Shown here one piece after another: positions 1 to 9,563 of a stretch of DNA of 64,000 nucleotides. Source of the DNA: Sphingobacteriales bacterium (GTDB lineage Bacteria > Bacteroidota > Bacteroidia > Sphingobacteriales > Sphingobacteriaceae); NCBI GenBank assembly GCA_026390835.1, contig JAPLFD010000016.1:124001-188000 (forward strand), given 5' to 3'. Position numbers and translations under genes: made by a program. The notes beneath the pieces were generated by a model, which was not told the DNA's origin, did no database searches, and was given only the letters and a program-made list of their open reading frames with translations. Each line of letters opens with the position of its first letter. Positions within the stretch are counted from its first letter, which is position 1.

Positions 1-840
1 AATAGCCGCCTGGTACTCGGGGTTTACAATACTAAAAGGGAATATAGGCAATTCCGAACTGTTCCAAACTCCCAAAACAGCTAATAATGCTACAAAAAGG
101 GAGAATAAAAGCAATACCCCCACGGCAATACTAAAGCCACCAATAATTTTAATAATCACCATACCTGTTTTTCCTAAAAACTTGCCGAAGTGCGAAAAGA
201 GTTGCTCAATAAAGCGGCCTAACCGTTGAAAAAATGGCTGCACTTCCTTTTGAGCAGTATGTAGGTGTTCTTTCACAGCGGCTAGCTCCTCATCAAAATT
301 CTTTTTAAAGTTTTGTAAGGTGGCTGCTTCTCCTTTCATGGCTAATTTATCTGCTCGGCTAATTGCTTTTGGTAGTACAATCCATAAAATAAGGTATAGG
401 ATGAAGCCCGTTCCAAAGAAAAAGAAACTCAAGAGAAAGAGTAGTCTAATCCAACGGGGCTCTAGGTCGAAATAGTGGCCTATGCCTGCACAAACGCCGC
501 CAAAAATTCGATCTTCTGTATCTCTAAACAATCTTTTGTCCACCCGAACCGTGTTTTCGTCGCTCTCCTCATCCAGAAGTTCAAAATCGCTCGGGCTGCC
601 CATTTGTTGGGTTACCGCCAACACATCAGCCAACACAATTACCTGTTTGTTGTCTTTTGTGAGTAGTTCGTTAAACATTTCTGCCAAGCGATTTTCAATG
701 TCGCCCACTATTTCGTAGCTATCTGTACTGTAACCAAAATGTTTTTTCACTTGGTTCATATAGGTAATTAATACCTCGTAGGCATCTTCTTCTATATGAA
801 AAACTATGCCGTTTATGTTTATAATAATCGTTTTATTCAT
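1..840 (-). CDS. PspC-domain membrane protein (3' end outside the window)
   Basis: Reading leftward from an ATG at 840, an open frame of 280 codons runs off the window edge, so the C-terminus is missing. The first 95 or so residues are a cytosolic segment containing DFELLDEESDE. Next comes a PspC-type segment (RDTEDRIFGGVCAGIGHYFDLEPRWIR, read as RIFGGVCAGIGHYF plus a hydrophobic helix and LYLILWIVLPKA). An amphipathic stretch and a further hydrophobic segment (VIIKIIGGFSIAVGVLLLFSLFVALLAV) follow. PspC proteins sit in the inner membrane and take part in envelope stress responses. The gene lies 5 bp behind the padR stop, so the two are very likely one transcript under PadR control. That pairing is common in Bacteroidota. 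Exact function is not shown by the sequence. Confidence 0.85.
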   Translation of the reverse strand, partial: MNKTIIININGIVFHIEEDAYEVLITYMNQVKKHFGYSTDSYEIVGDIENRLAEMFNELLTKDNKQVIVLADVLAVTQQMGSPSDFELLDEESDENTVRVDKRLFRDTEDRIFGGVCAGIGHYFDLEPRWIRLLFLLSFFFFGTGFILYLILWIVLPKAISRADKLAMKGEAATLQNFKKNFDEELAAVKEHLHTAQKEVQPFFQRLGRFIEQLFSHFGKFLGKTGMVIIKIIGGFSIAVGVLLLFSLFVALLAVLGVWNSSELPIFPFSIVNPEYQAAI

Positions 841-845
841 GTCCG

Positions 846-1184
846 CTATTTTTTAGTTTTTTTAATCCTGGCTGTTTCAACGGCAAAGGCCAGTTCTTTC
901 CAGGTGTTATTTAGTTGTTCCAAGGTTTTTGTGCCTTCCGCTGTTAATTGGTAATATTTTCGCGGCGGCCCCGAGGTTGATTCTACCCAGTTGTAACTGA
1001 GTAAACCGTTGTTTTTTAAACGGGTTAAAAGGGGGTACAGGGTACCCTCTACCACCAAGAGCTTGGCTTCTTTTAGCTCATTGATGATATCTGAGGCATA
1101 TATTTCCCCTCGGGAAATAATGGATAGAATGCAGTATTCCAAAATTCCTTTCCTCATTTGGGTTTGCGTATTTGCTAGTATCAT
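846..1184 (-). CDS. PadR family transcriptional regulator
   Basis: This 112-residue protein has the PadR winged-helix core. It starts with an N-terminal helix, then KGILEYCILSIISRGEIYASDIINELKEA (helix-turn-helix region, residues 12-40), and the wing VVEGTLYPLLTRLKNNGLLSYNW, followed by GPPRKYYQLTAEGTKTLEQL. The length matches short PadR-s1 members with a single C-terminal dimerisation helix. It is a DNA-binding repressor, cytosolic, and is transcribed with the PspC gene. A perfect -7 box lies 4 bases ahead of the ATG and a perfect dyad overlaps the core promoter just upstream, which points to autorepression. The inducing signal is unknown. Confidence 0.92.
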   Translation of the reverse strand: MILANTQTQMRKGILEYCILSIISRGEIYASDIINELKEAKLLVVEGTLYPLLTRLKNNGLLSYNWVESTSGPPRKYYQLTAEGTKTLEQLNNTWKELAFAVETARIKKTKK

Positions 1185-1188
1185 GATA

Positions 1189-1215
1189 CAAAGATATAGG
1201 TATTACTTGGTAATA
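1189..1215 (-). promoter_or_regulatory. padR promoter with dyad operator
   Basis: On the minus strand TATCTTTG (complement of 1189-1196) matches the Bacteroidota -7 consensus TAnnTTTG and sits 4 bases before the padR ATG, so the transcript would be leaderless or nearly so. Immediately upstream, 1201-1215 is a perfect interrupted palindrome, TATTAC-TTG-GTAATA. It lies in the spacer of this promoter, where a bound dimer would block RNA polymerase. That PadR itself binds there is inference. Confidence 0.6.
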
Positions 1216-1445
1216 TGCAATACATAGTAGTAAATAATTTCAATTCCGGAAAAAAATAATTTTTTGGTTGCAACAATTAGATTATTAAAGGTTATTTGAA
1301 CCTTCCAGTAAAATCTGCACAATCACCTGCCCTACACCCCCTCAAAATTGTGCTTTTGGCCTTGTTTATTTGTCTATCAAATAAACATTAATTAACTGAT
1401 AATCAACATATTATTATTTTATTGTTAAAATACGTTTAAATATAT

Positions 1446-1476
1446 TTTGTTATAACACTTTTGCTTCTGATATTTA
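1446..1476 (+). promoter_or_regulatory. Candidate promoter of first susC, conserved with two other susC genes
   Basis: TTTG at 1446-1449 is followed after 19 bases by GATATTTA at 1469-1476, 47 bases before the ATG at 1524. The same arrangement occurs at 6210-6240 (spacing 19) and at 31548-31579 (spacing 20), each ahead of a susC gene. TTTG fits a Bacteroidota -33 element and TATTTA a degenerate -7 element. The rest of the 340-base gap (1185-1523) is AT-rich and shows no gene. Confidence 0.45.
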
Positions 1477-1523
1477 GGGTTAGAAATAATCAATAATTAA
1501 CTAGATTCTTAATTAAAAATTGT

Positions 1524-4500
1524 ATGAAAAAACTCTTACAAAGTTTGTTCGTATTGATGCTGGTAGCTTCTGCAGCCTTTGCTCAAGATCGAACTATTAC
1601 GGGTACAGTTACTGCTAAGGAAGATGGCTCAGCCCTTCCAGGAGTAAGTATCCAGGTAAAAGGTACCAAAGTTGGTACGCAAACCAGTGCTGATGGTAAA
1701 TTCAGCATTAAAGTAGCACAAGGACAGAGTGCCTTAACTTTTTCTTTTATTGGCTTTGTTCCAAAAACTGTTACCCTTGGTAATGGCTCAAACATCAACG
1801 TAAGCTTAGAGTCTGACTCTAAAGTATTATCTGAGGTGGTTGTTGTGGGATATGGTACGCAAACTAAAAGAGAAATCACAGGTTCTCAATCAACCGTAAA
1901 AGCTGCGGATATTGCCAATGCGCCAATTTTGTCGCCAGAGCAAGCCTTACAAGGTAGAGCTCCAGGTGTGCAAGTAACGCAATCATCTGGTACGCCGGGT
2001 GGTGGTATTTCGGTTCGTGTGCGTGGTCCATCGTCTATTGGTGCCAGCAATCAGCCTTTATATATTGTAGATGGAGTGCCTATCAATACCGGTTCATACA
2101 CGCAATTAGCCGCTGGTGGTCAGTTAACCAACTCATTGGGCGATATTAACCCAAGCGATATTGAATCTTTAGAAGTATTAAAAGATGCTGCTGCAACCGC
2201 TATTTACGGTTCTAGAGCTTCTGGTGGTGTGGTTTTAATTACTACCAAGCGTGGTGCAAACCAACCTACCAAATTATCTTTCAATAGTTACTATGGTGTA
2301 CAAGATGTATATAAAACATTGCCGGTTATTACTGGTCAAGAGTATATTACCTTATTAAACGAAGCTGTAAACACCAGATATGGTGTAACTTCAGGTTATA
2401 ATTACTTAACTGGTTTAAGTAATAATCCAGCAGCTTATGCCAATACCAACTGGCAAGATTATATTTATAAAACTGCTGCAGTTAAAAACTACGATTTATC
2501 TATCCGTGGTGGAACCGATAAAACTAAATTCTCTGTTTCGGGTTCTTACTTCGATCAAGATGGTATTGTGATTAACACAGGATATAAACGCTATTCTGGT
2601 CGTGTAAACATCGACAATAAAATTTCTGATAAGTTTAATATAGGTATCAGTTCCAGCTTTAGTAATGCCACCAGTAATCGTGTAAACAACGATAATAATA
2701 TTTATGGTGTAGTTTCTGGTTCTATCTTATTAGGCCCACACGTTCCGGTATACAATGCCAACGGTACCTACGGTGGTGATCCGGTGTCGTCGGTAGATAA
2801 TCCGGTGGCCTCTGCTTTGGAAACCACGTTTTCGGCTATAAACAACCGTTTGTTTGCCAATGCATTTGGTGAGTACAAAATTACCGACAATTTGAAATTC
2901 AAATCGTCATTTGGTGTAGATTATGTACAAAGCCGCGACCGCCGTTTCTATCCTACTACCGTAAATGCGGGTGTAGCAGCTAAAGGTTCGGGTGCTGAGG
3001 GGTATAACCAAGAGATGAACATTGTGAATGAAAACATTTTATCGTTCAACAAAACTTTTGCAGGTAAGCATGCCTTAAATGCCGTTGCCGGTGTAACCTA
3101 CCAAACCTCTCAATACGAAAGTTTGTATGCATCAGCAACTGGTTTCCCGGGTAACAGTATCCGCAGAATATCTGCGGGTGCGGTTAAAACGGACGCCTCT
3201 TCAAGTGGCACTTCTTATGGCTTGGTTTCGTACCTTGCCCGTGCAAACTATACTTTTGCCGATAAATACATTGTACAAGGTTCGGTTCGTGTAGACGGTT
3301 CATCACGTTTTGGTGCGAACAACCGTTACGCTACTTTCCCAGCAGTATCTATTGGCTGGAGAGCATCAGAAGAAAACTTCTTAAAAAACTCTAAATTGAT
3401 TAGCGATTTAAAATTCAGAGCTAGTTATGGTTTAACCGGTAACCAAGAAATTGGCAACTTTGGCTCATTGGGTTTATACGGTGTAGGTGCCTACATCCAA
3501 ACCGGTTCATTGGTTCCAACACAATTGGAAAATGCCGATTTAACTTGGGAAACGGCTAAATCCTACAACTTTGGTTTCGATTTAGGTCTCTTTGATAACC
3601 GCTTAAGTTTCACCGTTGATGGTTACCGCAGAAATACTGTAGAACTATTATTATCTCAACCCTTAGTAGGTAGCTCTGGTTTTACCGGTATTCAAAAAAA
3701 TATTGGTGCTGTGAAAAACGAAGGTCTTGAATTGGGCTTGAATGCGGTTATTGTAAATAACAAAAACTTTAAATGGGATGCCAGCTTTAACTATACCAAG
3801 AACAAGAACGAGGTTTCTACCATATATAATGGTGTTCCTTTTGCTTCTGGTTTTGCTTCTTGGGTAGAACAAGGCCAGCCATTAGGTGCCTTTAGAGGAT
3901 ATGTAGTAGATCGTTTATTCCAATCTGCTGCCGATGTATCGGCTTCTCCTACTCAGTCTACTGCAACCAGAGCTGGTGATATTAAGTTTAAAGATTTGAA
4001 CGGTGATAATGTGATTAACTCTGCAGATCAGCAAATTATAGGTCAGGGTTTACCAACATTTTTTGGAGGTTTAACAAACAACATCAAATACAAAAATTTC
4101 GATGTTTCGTTTTTCTTCCAATTCTCGGGTGGTAACCAAATTTATAACAACACCCGTGCTTTTTCAGAAGGTATGAACAGTTTATTTGGTCAAACTACAG
4201 CGGTACTAAACCGTTGGACACCAACCAATACCAATACCACGGTACCTAGAGCTATTTATGGAGATTCTCCTAACAATAGAAGAGCTTCTACCCGTTGGTT
4301 AGAAGATGGTGATTTTATTCGTTTAAAAAATGCGAACATTGGCTATACCTTTAGCCCATCTTTAGTCAAACGCTTGAAATTAAGTTCATTGAGAATGTAT
4401 GTAGCCGGTCAGAATATCTGGACTAAAACCAAATACCAAGGTTTAGATCCAGAGGTTTCAACCTTCTCTGATACCAACACTGCACCAGGAACCGATTTCT

Positions 4501-4553
4501 TAACCTTCCCACAAGCCAGAACCTATACGTTCGGTATTAATGTTGGATTTTAA
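1524..4553 (+). CDS. SusC/RagA family TonB-linked outer membrane transporter (unit 1)
   Basis: At 1009 residues this is the normal SusC size. Residues 1-21 are a signal peptide ending AFAQ. A CarboxypepD_reg-like Ig fold follows (about 24-110, TVTAKEDGSALPGVSIQVKG), then the TonB-box region SEVVVVGYG. The plug domain is seen as EQALQGRAPGVQV, YIVDGVPI and DAAATAIYGSRASGGVVLITTKRG, and a 22-strand beta-barrel reaches the terminal Phe. There is no N-terminal STN domain, so it is not expected to signal to an anti-sigma factor. It imports an oligomer across the outer membrane with energy from TonB-ExbBD, capped by the SusD-like lipoprotein encoded 11 bases downstream. The substrate cannot be read from the sequence, and no degradative enzyme lies nearby. 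Signal peptide and 5' leader are nearly identical to the susC of unit 2. Confidence 0.95.
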   Translation: MKKLLQSLFVLMLVASAAFAQDRTITGTVTAKEDGSALPGVSIQVKGTKVGTQTSADGKFSIKVAQGQSALTFSFIGFVPKTVTLGNGSNINVSLESDSKVLSEVVVVGYGTQTKREITGSQSTVKAADIANAPILSPEQALQGRAPGVQVTQSSGTPGGGISVRVRGPSSIGASNQPLYIVDGVPINTGSYTQLAAGGQLTNSLGDINPSDIESLEVLKDAAATAIYGSRASGGVVLITTKRGANQPTKLSFNSYYGVQDVYKTLPVITGQEYITLLNEAVNTRYGVTSGYNYLTGLSNNPAAYANTNWQDYIYKTAAVKNYDLSIRGGTDKTKFSVSGSYFDQDGIVINTGYKRYSGRVNIDNKISDKFNIGISSSFSNATSNRVNNDNNIYGVVSGSILLGPHVPVYNANGTYGGDPVSSVDNPVASALETTFSAINNRLFANAFGEYKITDNLKFKSSFGVDYVQSRDRRFYPTTVNAGVAAKGSGAEGYNQEMNIVNENILSFNKTFAGKHALNAVAGVTYQTSQYESLYASATGFPGNSIRRISAGAVKTDASSSGTSYGLVSYLARANYTFADKYIVQGSVRVDGSSRFGANNRYATFPAVSIGWRASEENFLKNSKLISDLKFRASYGLTGNQEIGNFGSLGLYGVGAYIQTGSLVPTQLENADLTWETAKSYNFGFDLGLFDNRLSFTVDGYRRNTVELLLSQPLVGSSGFTGIQKNIGAVKNEGLELGLNAVIVNNKNFKWDASFNYTKNKNEVSTIYNGVPFASGFASWVEQGQPLGAFRGYVVDRLFQSAADVSASPTQSTATRAGDIKFKDLNGDNVINSADQQIIGQGLPTFFGGLTNNIKYKNFDVSFFFQFSGGNQIYNNTRAFSEGMNSLFGQTTAVLNRWTPTNTNTTVPRAIYGDSPNNRRASTRWLEDGDFIRLKNANIGYTFSPSLVKRLKLSSLRMYVAGQNIWTKTKYQGLDPEVSTFSDTNTAPGTDFLTFPQARTYTFGINVGF

Positions 4554-4564
4554 CTTTTAAGAAC

Positions 4565-5986
4565 ATGAAATTAAATTATAAATTAGTATTAACGGTAGTT
4601 AGCTTAGGCGCTTTATTAACCGCTTCTTGTCAAAAAGAAACGCTTGATCAGGCACCACAAGCTTCACTATCAGCCGCAGGTGCCATCAAGGATGCTGCAA
4701 CCGTAAATGCGGCAACACTGGGTATTTACAGTGGTTTTCAAAGTGGCAACTATTGGGGCTTGCGTTATTTCGTATTTTCTGATTTGTATGCTGATAACAT
4801 TAACCACACGGGTACTTTCCCAAGTTTCAGTGCAATTTGGAACGTTGCAATATTGCCTGATAATACCGAGGTGAGTGCCATGTGGAACTCCATGTATTCA
4901 ACCATTAACCGTGCCAACACCGTAATAGCGGCGGTACCAACCATTGCCGATCCAACTTTGGATAAAGACAAAGCCTTAGCAGAAGCTCGTGTATTGCGTG
5001 CCAATGTGTATTTCGACTTAATTCGCTATTGGGGTGGTTCTAATACTGGCTTTAATCAAGTAGGTGGTGTGGGTGTGCCTTTAATTTTAACACCTACTCT
5101 TACTGAGGCCGATGCTTCACCAAAAGCACGTGCTACAGAAGCTGCGGTAATGGGCCAGGTAATTGCCGATTTAGATTTTGCGATTGGTGTTTCTACTTTT
5201 GGCAATACCAATACAACTGGTCGTGTGGGTAAAAATTATGCCAAAGCCTTACGAGCTCGTGTAGCTTTATACATGGCCGATTATGCAACCGCATTAAGCT
5301 ATTCTAACGAGTTAATTGCTTCTGGTACGTATACCCTTACACCAGGCGCCACCTATAAAGATATTTGGGCCAATAAAAACACCAAAGAATCTTTATGGGA
5401 AGTTCAGTTCGAGCCAACCAACTCTAACAGTATTGCTTTTTTCTATTACACTACGGCTAATGGTGGACGTAACGAAATTGCTACATCTAGTGGTTTAAAT
5501 ACGGCGCATGAAGCGGGCGATTTACGTCAAGCTATAAATGCAACGGCTACTGGTGGTACGGCATCCAACTTAAAAACGCTTAAATACACTCGTGCAGCTA
5601 CTGGTGATGATAACGTGGTGATGTTCCGCTTATCTGAATTGTATTTAATTCGTGCCGAAGCAAGAGCAATGGGTACTGCTCCTGATTTAGTAAATGCCTT
5701 AGCCGATGTAAACGTAATTAGAACCCGTGCCGGTTTAGCGGCATCCGCTGCAGCTACTGCTCCAGATTTATTGACTGCTATTTTAAAAGAACGTCGTATT
5801 GAGTTAGCTCACGAAGGTCACCGTTTCTTTGATTTAAAACGTACTAACAAATTAGCTAGTACGGTGGGTGCAGCCTATTTTGGTACAGTGGGTGCTATTA
5901 ATAACTCTTTCAAAGCCTTATGGCCAATTCCACAACGTGAGGTATTAACTTCAGGTGGTATTATTGCCCAAAACACAGGCTACTAA
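4565..5986 (+). CDS. RagB/SusD family nutrient-binding outer membrane lipoprotein (unit 1)
   Basis: The protein has 473 residues with a type II signal peptide (LLTASC, lipidated Cys22). The N-terminal half carries the TPR-like helices of SusD proteins (RANTVIAAVPTIADPTLDKDKALAEARVLRANVYFDLIRYWGG contains the typical R-A-x-x-Y-F-x-L core). The C-terminal SusD_RagB signature is ILKERRIELAHEGHRFFDLKRT and ends WPIPQREV. It sits on the outer surface as the lid of the preceding SusC and binds the imported ligand. The two genes are 11 bases apart and are closed by a terminator, so they form one operon. The ligand is unknown. Confidence 0.93.
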   Translation: MKLNYKLVLTVVSLGALLTASCQKETLDQAPQASLSAAGAIKDAATVNAATLGIYSGFQSGNYWGLRYFVFSDLYADNINHTGTFPSFSAIWNVAILPDNTEVSAMWNSMYSTINRANTVIAAVPTIADPTLDKDKALAEARVLRANVYFDLIRYWGGSNTGFNQVGGVGVPLILTPTLTEADASPKARATEAAVMGQVIADLDFAIGVSTFGNTNTTGRVGKNYAKALRARVALYMADYATALSYSNELIASGTYTLTPGATYKDIWANKNTKESLWEVQFEPTNSNSIAFFYYTTANGGRNEIATSSGLNTAHEAGDLRQAINATATGGTASNLKTLKYTRAATGDDNVVMFRLSELYLIRAEARAMGTAPDLVNALADVNVIRTRAGLAASAAATAPDLLTAILKERRIELAHEGHRFFDLKRTNKLASTVGAAYFGTVGAINNSFKALWPIPQREVLTSGGIIAQNTGY

Positions 5987-6003
5987 TTAAGCTATAGTTT
6001 TAT

Positions 6004-6036
6004 AAAAAAAGCCACCCATTTGGGTGGCTTTTTTTA
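6004..6036 (+). terminator. Intrinsic terminator of SusCD unit 1
   Basis: AAAAAAAGCCACCC, loop ATT, then GGGTGGCTTTTTTT: a GC-rich stem flanked by A and T runs, 18 bases after the susD stop. The symmetric A/T tracts would let it work in both directions. Confidence 0.88.
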
Positions 6037-6209
6037 TGCTTATAAAGCATGCATTTTAGGTCAAATTTATGCCTAAATTCCGTCCGTTTGTTGTTCATTT
6101 TTAGCCCATTTTATTTAAAATAATCAATATAATGTGGATAACACAAAAACATTAAATAACTGATATACAAGTAATTAACTCATATTTGTTAAAATATGTT
6201 AAGAATTAT

Positions 6210-6246
6210 TTTGTTGTAACATATATATTCAGGATATTTATTTTTG
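6210..6246 (+). promoter_or_regulatory. Candidate promoter of second susC
   Basis: TTTG (6210-6213), 19 bases, then GATATTTA (6233-6240) repeat the arrangement seen upstream of the first susC. TATTTTTG at 6239-6246 is in addition a perfect TAnnTTTG box. The start codon is at 6289. The last 14 leader bases and the first 27 coding bases (6275-6315) are identical to 1510-1550 of unit 1. Confidence 0.45.
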
Positions 6247-6288
6247 ATAAATAACCTATAATTAACATTCAATCTAATTAAAAATTGT

Positions 6289-9200
6289 ATGAAAAAACTC
6301 TTACAAAGTTTGTTCATTTTGATGCTAGTAGCTTCGGCTGCCTTGGCACAAGATCGAACTGTAACGGGTACGGTAATCGCTAAAGAAGACGGTTTACCAT
6401 TACCTGGAGTTTCCGTAAAAGTCAAAGGAACTACAACGGGTACTCAAACCGGCGCTGACGGTAAATTTAGCATTAAGGTAACTGCAGCTTCGCCTGTGTT
6501 ACAATTTTCATTTATTGGTTTCAAAGCTGTTGAAGCAGCCGTTCCGGCTTCTAACAAACTGAATGTATCTTTGGCATCTGATAGCCGTTTACTTGAAGAA
6601 GTAACTGTGGTTGGAGCGTTGGGTACAAAACGTACAGCTAGATCAACAACCAATAACGCACAAGTTATTGACGAAAAGCAATTAAACACCATTCGTCAAA
6701 CCAACTTAAACAACGCCTTGGCAGGTAAGGTATCTGGTATTCAGGTACGTAGCCAGTCTGCAGCGGCTTTAGGTAGAAATACCGAGGTTCGTTTGCGTGG
6801 TGTTTCTGGTTTTGGTACAGGTACTAGTGCATTGTACATTGTAAACGGAACTGTTTTACCAAATGCGGATGACATCAACTTAGATGACATCGAAAACGTA
6901 TCGGTATTACAAGGTGCTGCTGCTGCTGCACAGTTCGGTTCACAAGGTGCAAACGGTGCCATCATTATTACCTTAAAAGAAGGTAAAAGCAATGCAAATG
7001 GTAATTTAGGTGTAACGGTGAATACCGGTATCCAATTTGAGGATGCATACATTATGCCGAACTACCAAAACACATATGCTGGTGGTGGTGTTGGTGATTT
7101 AATGCAATATACCTACAAAGCCGGCGATCCGGTGGAGTGGCAAGCCTTAAGTGGTAAATATTACCACGATTATAACGATGATGCTTCTTGGGGTCCTCGT
7201 ATGGTAGGTCAACAACACATTCCTTGGTATGCTTGGTATGGTGGTCACAAATATTCTTACCAAACCACTGCCTTAAATCCGCAACCAAACAATGCTAAAG
7301 ATTTCTTTAGTACTGGTATTACCCGTAACAACTCGGTATCCTTAAGTACGGCTACCGATAAACTTAAATTTAAGTTTACGTACGGTAACCAAGATGTTTC
7401 TGGTTTACTTTACAATTCTGAATTGAAAAAGAATACCATCAACTTAATTTCATCGTATAAATTAAACGATAAATTTGAAGTTAGTGCAGATGTTAACTAC
7501 ATCAACCAAACTCAAAAAGGTGAAGTAGATGATGCCTACTCTAACAATTCAACGGGTTCATTCAGTCAGTGGTTCCACCGCGATTTGGATATGGGCATTA
7601 TTAAAGAATTACAAGGTTTACGTACTCCAGATGGCGTTTACGCTTCTTGGAACCACGCTAACCCTGATTCTTACGATGCTAGCAATCCAAGAGCATTTTT
7701 TGCCGGTAACTACTGGTACAATTTCTTTACCTATTTTAATTTAGTAGATGTACAAAGCCAACGCGACCGCTTATACGGTAACCTTGCTTTAACCTACAAA
7801 TTAAACAAAGACTTTAAAATTACTGCTACCTATCGTAAGCAACAAAACACCACTTTTGGTGAGAGCAAATACAGCTCACAGTTAGGCACTAGTGCTTTAC
7901 AAACTGGCAACTTGGGATCTTACGGTACTTCAACATCTTTCTCAAACCGTAGAAACATTGAATTTTTGGCTACATATACCAAAAAAATCAAAGATTTCAG
8001 CATTGAGGCTAACGTAGGTGCTGATTTTTTCCGTTGGGTAAGCAAAAGCAATTCTGCTAATACCAATAACGGTTTAAGTGTAGCCGATTTATTTACCATT
8101 GCCAACTCGGTTGATCAACCAAGTGTAGGTAACGGTAGAGCCGAAGAAAAATACCGTGCGGTTTTAGCCAAAGGTACTTTCGGGTATAAAAACATCTTAT
8201 TTGCCGATATTACGGTACGTAACGACTGGTTCTCTACCCTACCTGCAGGTAAAAACGGCGTAGTTTCTAAATCATTAGGTGGATCGTTTGTATTCGGCGA
8301 TATGATTGCTAAAACCTTACCATTTGTAAGCTTTGGTAAATTAAGAGCTTCATGGGGTGAAATTCCAAAAGCATTGGGTGCTTCAAACGAAAGCTTTGGT
8401 GCGTATCGTTACCCAGGTTCTGCATTTGGTGTGGGTAGCTTTAAATGGGGTTCTAACTTCTTAATGGGTGCAGCTGATGCATTGGTTGATCCAAACATTA
8501 GAGGTTCGGTAGTTACTCAAGGTGAGTACGGTATCGATTTAGGATTCTTTAACGACCGTTTAGGTTTCTCTGCTACGTACTGGAAAGGTTCTGAAAAAGA
8601 CTTCCCGTATGCACTTACTGTGAATGGCGCCTCTGGTTATACGTCTTTATTAACCAACATTGGTGAAATTAGCAAATCAGGTATTGATGTTCAATTCAAT
8701 GCCAAACCAGTTGTTTCTCCAAACTTTAGCTGGAAAATCAATGCGAATTGGTCTAAACTAGTAAGCAACGATATCGTAAGCTTAAGTCCACAGTATGGTA
8801 TTACCCAAACTGCTGGTGTACAAGGTGTATGGGGTTCAACCATGCCATACTTGGTACATAAAGAAGGAATGCGTTGGGGACAAATTTTTGGTAATGGTAT
8901 TAAAATGACCAATGGCCAACCAACCTTAACCGCAACTGGTGCGTATGTAAACGATCCAGCGAAATATTTCGGTTCGGTATTGCCAGATTACACCGGTGGT
9001 GTACAAAACAGCTTTACCTTCCTTAAAAACTTCAACTTAAACGTGAATATCGACTTCCAATCCGGCGGTAAATTCGTGTCTTTATCAAACATGTGGGGTT
9101 CATTTAGTGGTCTAACCGCTCAAACTGCAACTTACAACGATAAAGGTAACCCAGTACGTAATGCCGTTGCCGATGGTGGTGGTGTACGCGTATTTGGTGT

Positions 9201-9531
9201 GAATGCAAGTGGAGTTCCGGTTAACTACTATGTAGATGCACAGGAATATTACCACAACCTATACTACAATAAAACGTTCGATCCATATATTTACGATTTA
9301 ACTTTCGTAAAAATGAGAGAGGTAGCCTTAGGATACAATATCCCGGTTAAAAAGTTAGGCTTGGGTAAATTCATCCAAAACGCCAACCTTGCTATTGTAG
9401 CTAGAAATCCATTATTAATTTATGCAACCAGCAAAGATTTCGATCCATCTGAAATTTCTGCTACCGTTGGTGAAACTGCACAATACCCAGGTACCCGTGG
9501 TTTTGGTTTTAACTTAAGAGTTGGATTTTAA
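6289..9531 (+). CDS. SusC/RagA family TonB-linked outer membrane transporter (unit 2)
   Basis: The protein has 1080 residues: a signal peptide (ending ALAQ), a carboxypeptidase regulatory-like domain (TVIAKEDGLPLPGVSVKVKG), the TonB-box region LEEVTVVGALG and a plug (NALAGKVSGIQV, ALYIVNGTVLP, GAAAAAQFGSQGANGAIIITLKEG). A long barrel ends in LRVGF. VGALG in place of the usual VGYG, and QFGSQGANG in place of YGSRAANG, mark a SusC subgroup different from unit 1. No STN domain is present. It is a TonB-dependent importer working with the SusD-like protein encoded 32 bases downstream. The substrate is unknown. Opening residues match unit 1 closely while the rest diverges, which suggests a common ancestor or local gene conversion at the 5' end. 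Confidence 0.94.
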   Translation: MKKLLQSLFILMLVASAALAQDRTVTGTVIAKEDGLPLPGVSVKVKGTTTGTQTGADGKFSIKVTAASPVLQFSFIGFKAVEAAVPASNKLNVSLASDSRLLEEVTVVGALGTKRTARSTTNNAQVIDEKQLNTIRQTNLNNALAGKVSGIQVRSQSAAALGRNTEVRLRGVSGFGTGTSALYIVNGTVLPNADDINLDDIENVSVLQGAAAAAQFGSQGANGAIIITLKEGKSNANGNLGVTVNTGIQFEDAYIMPNYQNTYAGGGVGDLMQYTYKAGDPVEWQALSGKYYHDYNDDASWGPRMVGQQHIPWYAWYGGHKYSYQTTALNPQPNNAKDFFSTGITRNNSVSLSTATDKLKFKFTYGNQDVSGLLYNSELKKNTINLISSYKLNDKFEVSADVNYINQTQKGEVDDAYSNNSTGSFSQWFHRDLDMGIIKELQGLRTPDGVYASWNHANPDSYDASNPRAFFAGNYWYNFFTYFNLVDVQSQRDRLYGNLALTYKLNKDFKITATYRKQQNTTFGESKYSSQLGTSALQTGNLGSYGTSTSFSNRRNIEFLATYTKKIKDFSIEANVGADFFRWVSKSNSANTNNGLSVADLFTIANSVDQPSVGNGRAEEKYRAVLAKGTFGYKNILFADITVRNDWFSTLPAGKNGVVSKSLGGSFVFGDMIAKTLPFVSFGKLRASWGEIPKALGASNESFGAYRYPGSAFGVGSFKWGSNFLMGAADALVDPNIRGSVVTQGEYGIDLGFFNDRLGFSATYWKGSEKDFPYALTVNGASGYTSLLTNIGEISKSGIDVQFNAKPVVSPNFSWKINANWSKLVSNDIVSLSPQYGITQTAGVQGVWGSTMPYLVHKEGMRWGQIFGNGIKMTNGQPTLTATGAYVNDPAKYFGSVLPDYTGGVQNSFTFLKNFNLNVNIDFQSGGKFVSLSNMWGSFSGLTAQTATYNDKGNPVRNAVADGGGVRVFGVNASGVPVNYYVDAQEYYHNLYYNKTFDPYIYDLTFVKMREVALGYNIPVKKLGLGKFIQNANLAIVARNPLLIYATSKDFDPSEISATVGETAQYPGTRGFGFNLRVGF

Positions 9532-9563
9532 TTGATTGATTTCGATAAAAAGATAAAACAGAT

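Noticed and set aside
475-718. Two short rightward open frames
   Set aside because: They lie inside the leftward PspC gene, have no domain pattern and are shadows of its codons.
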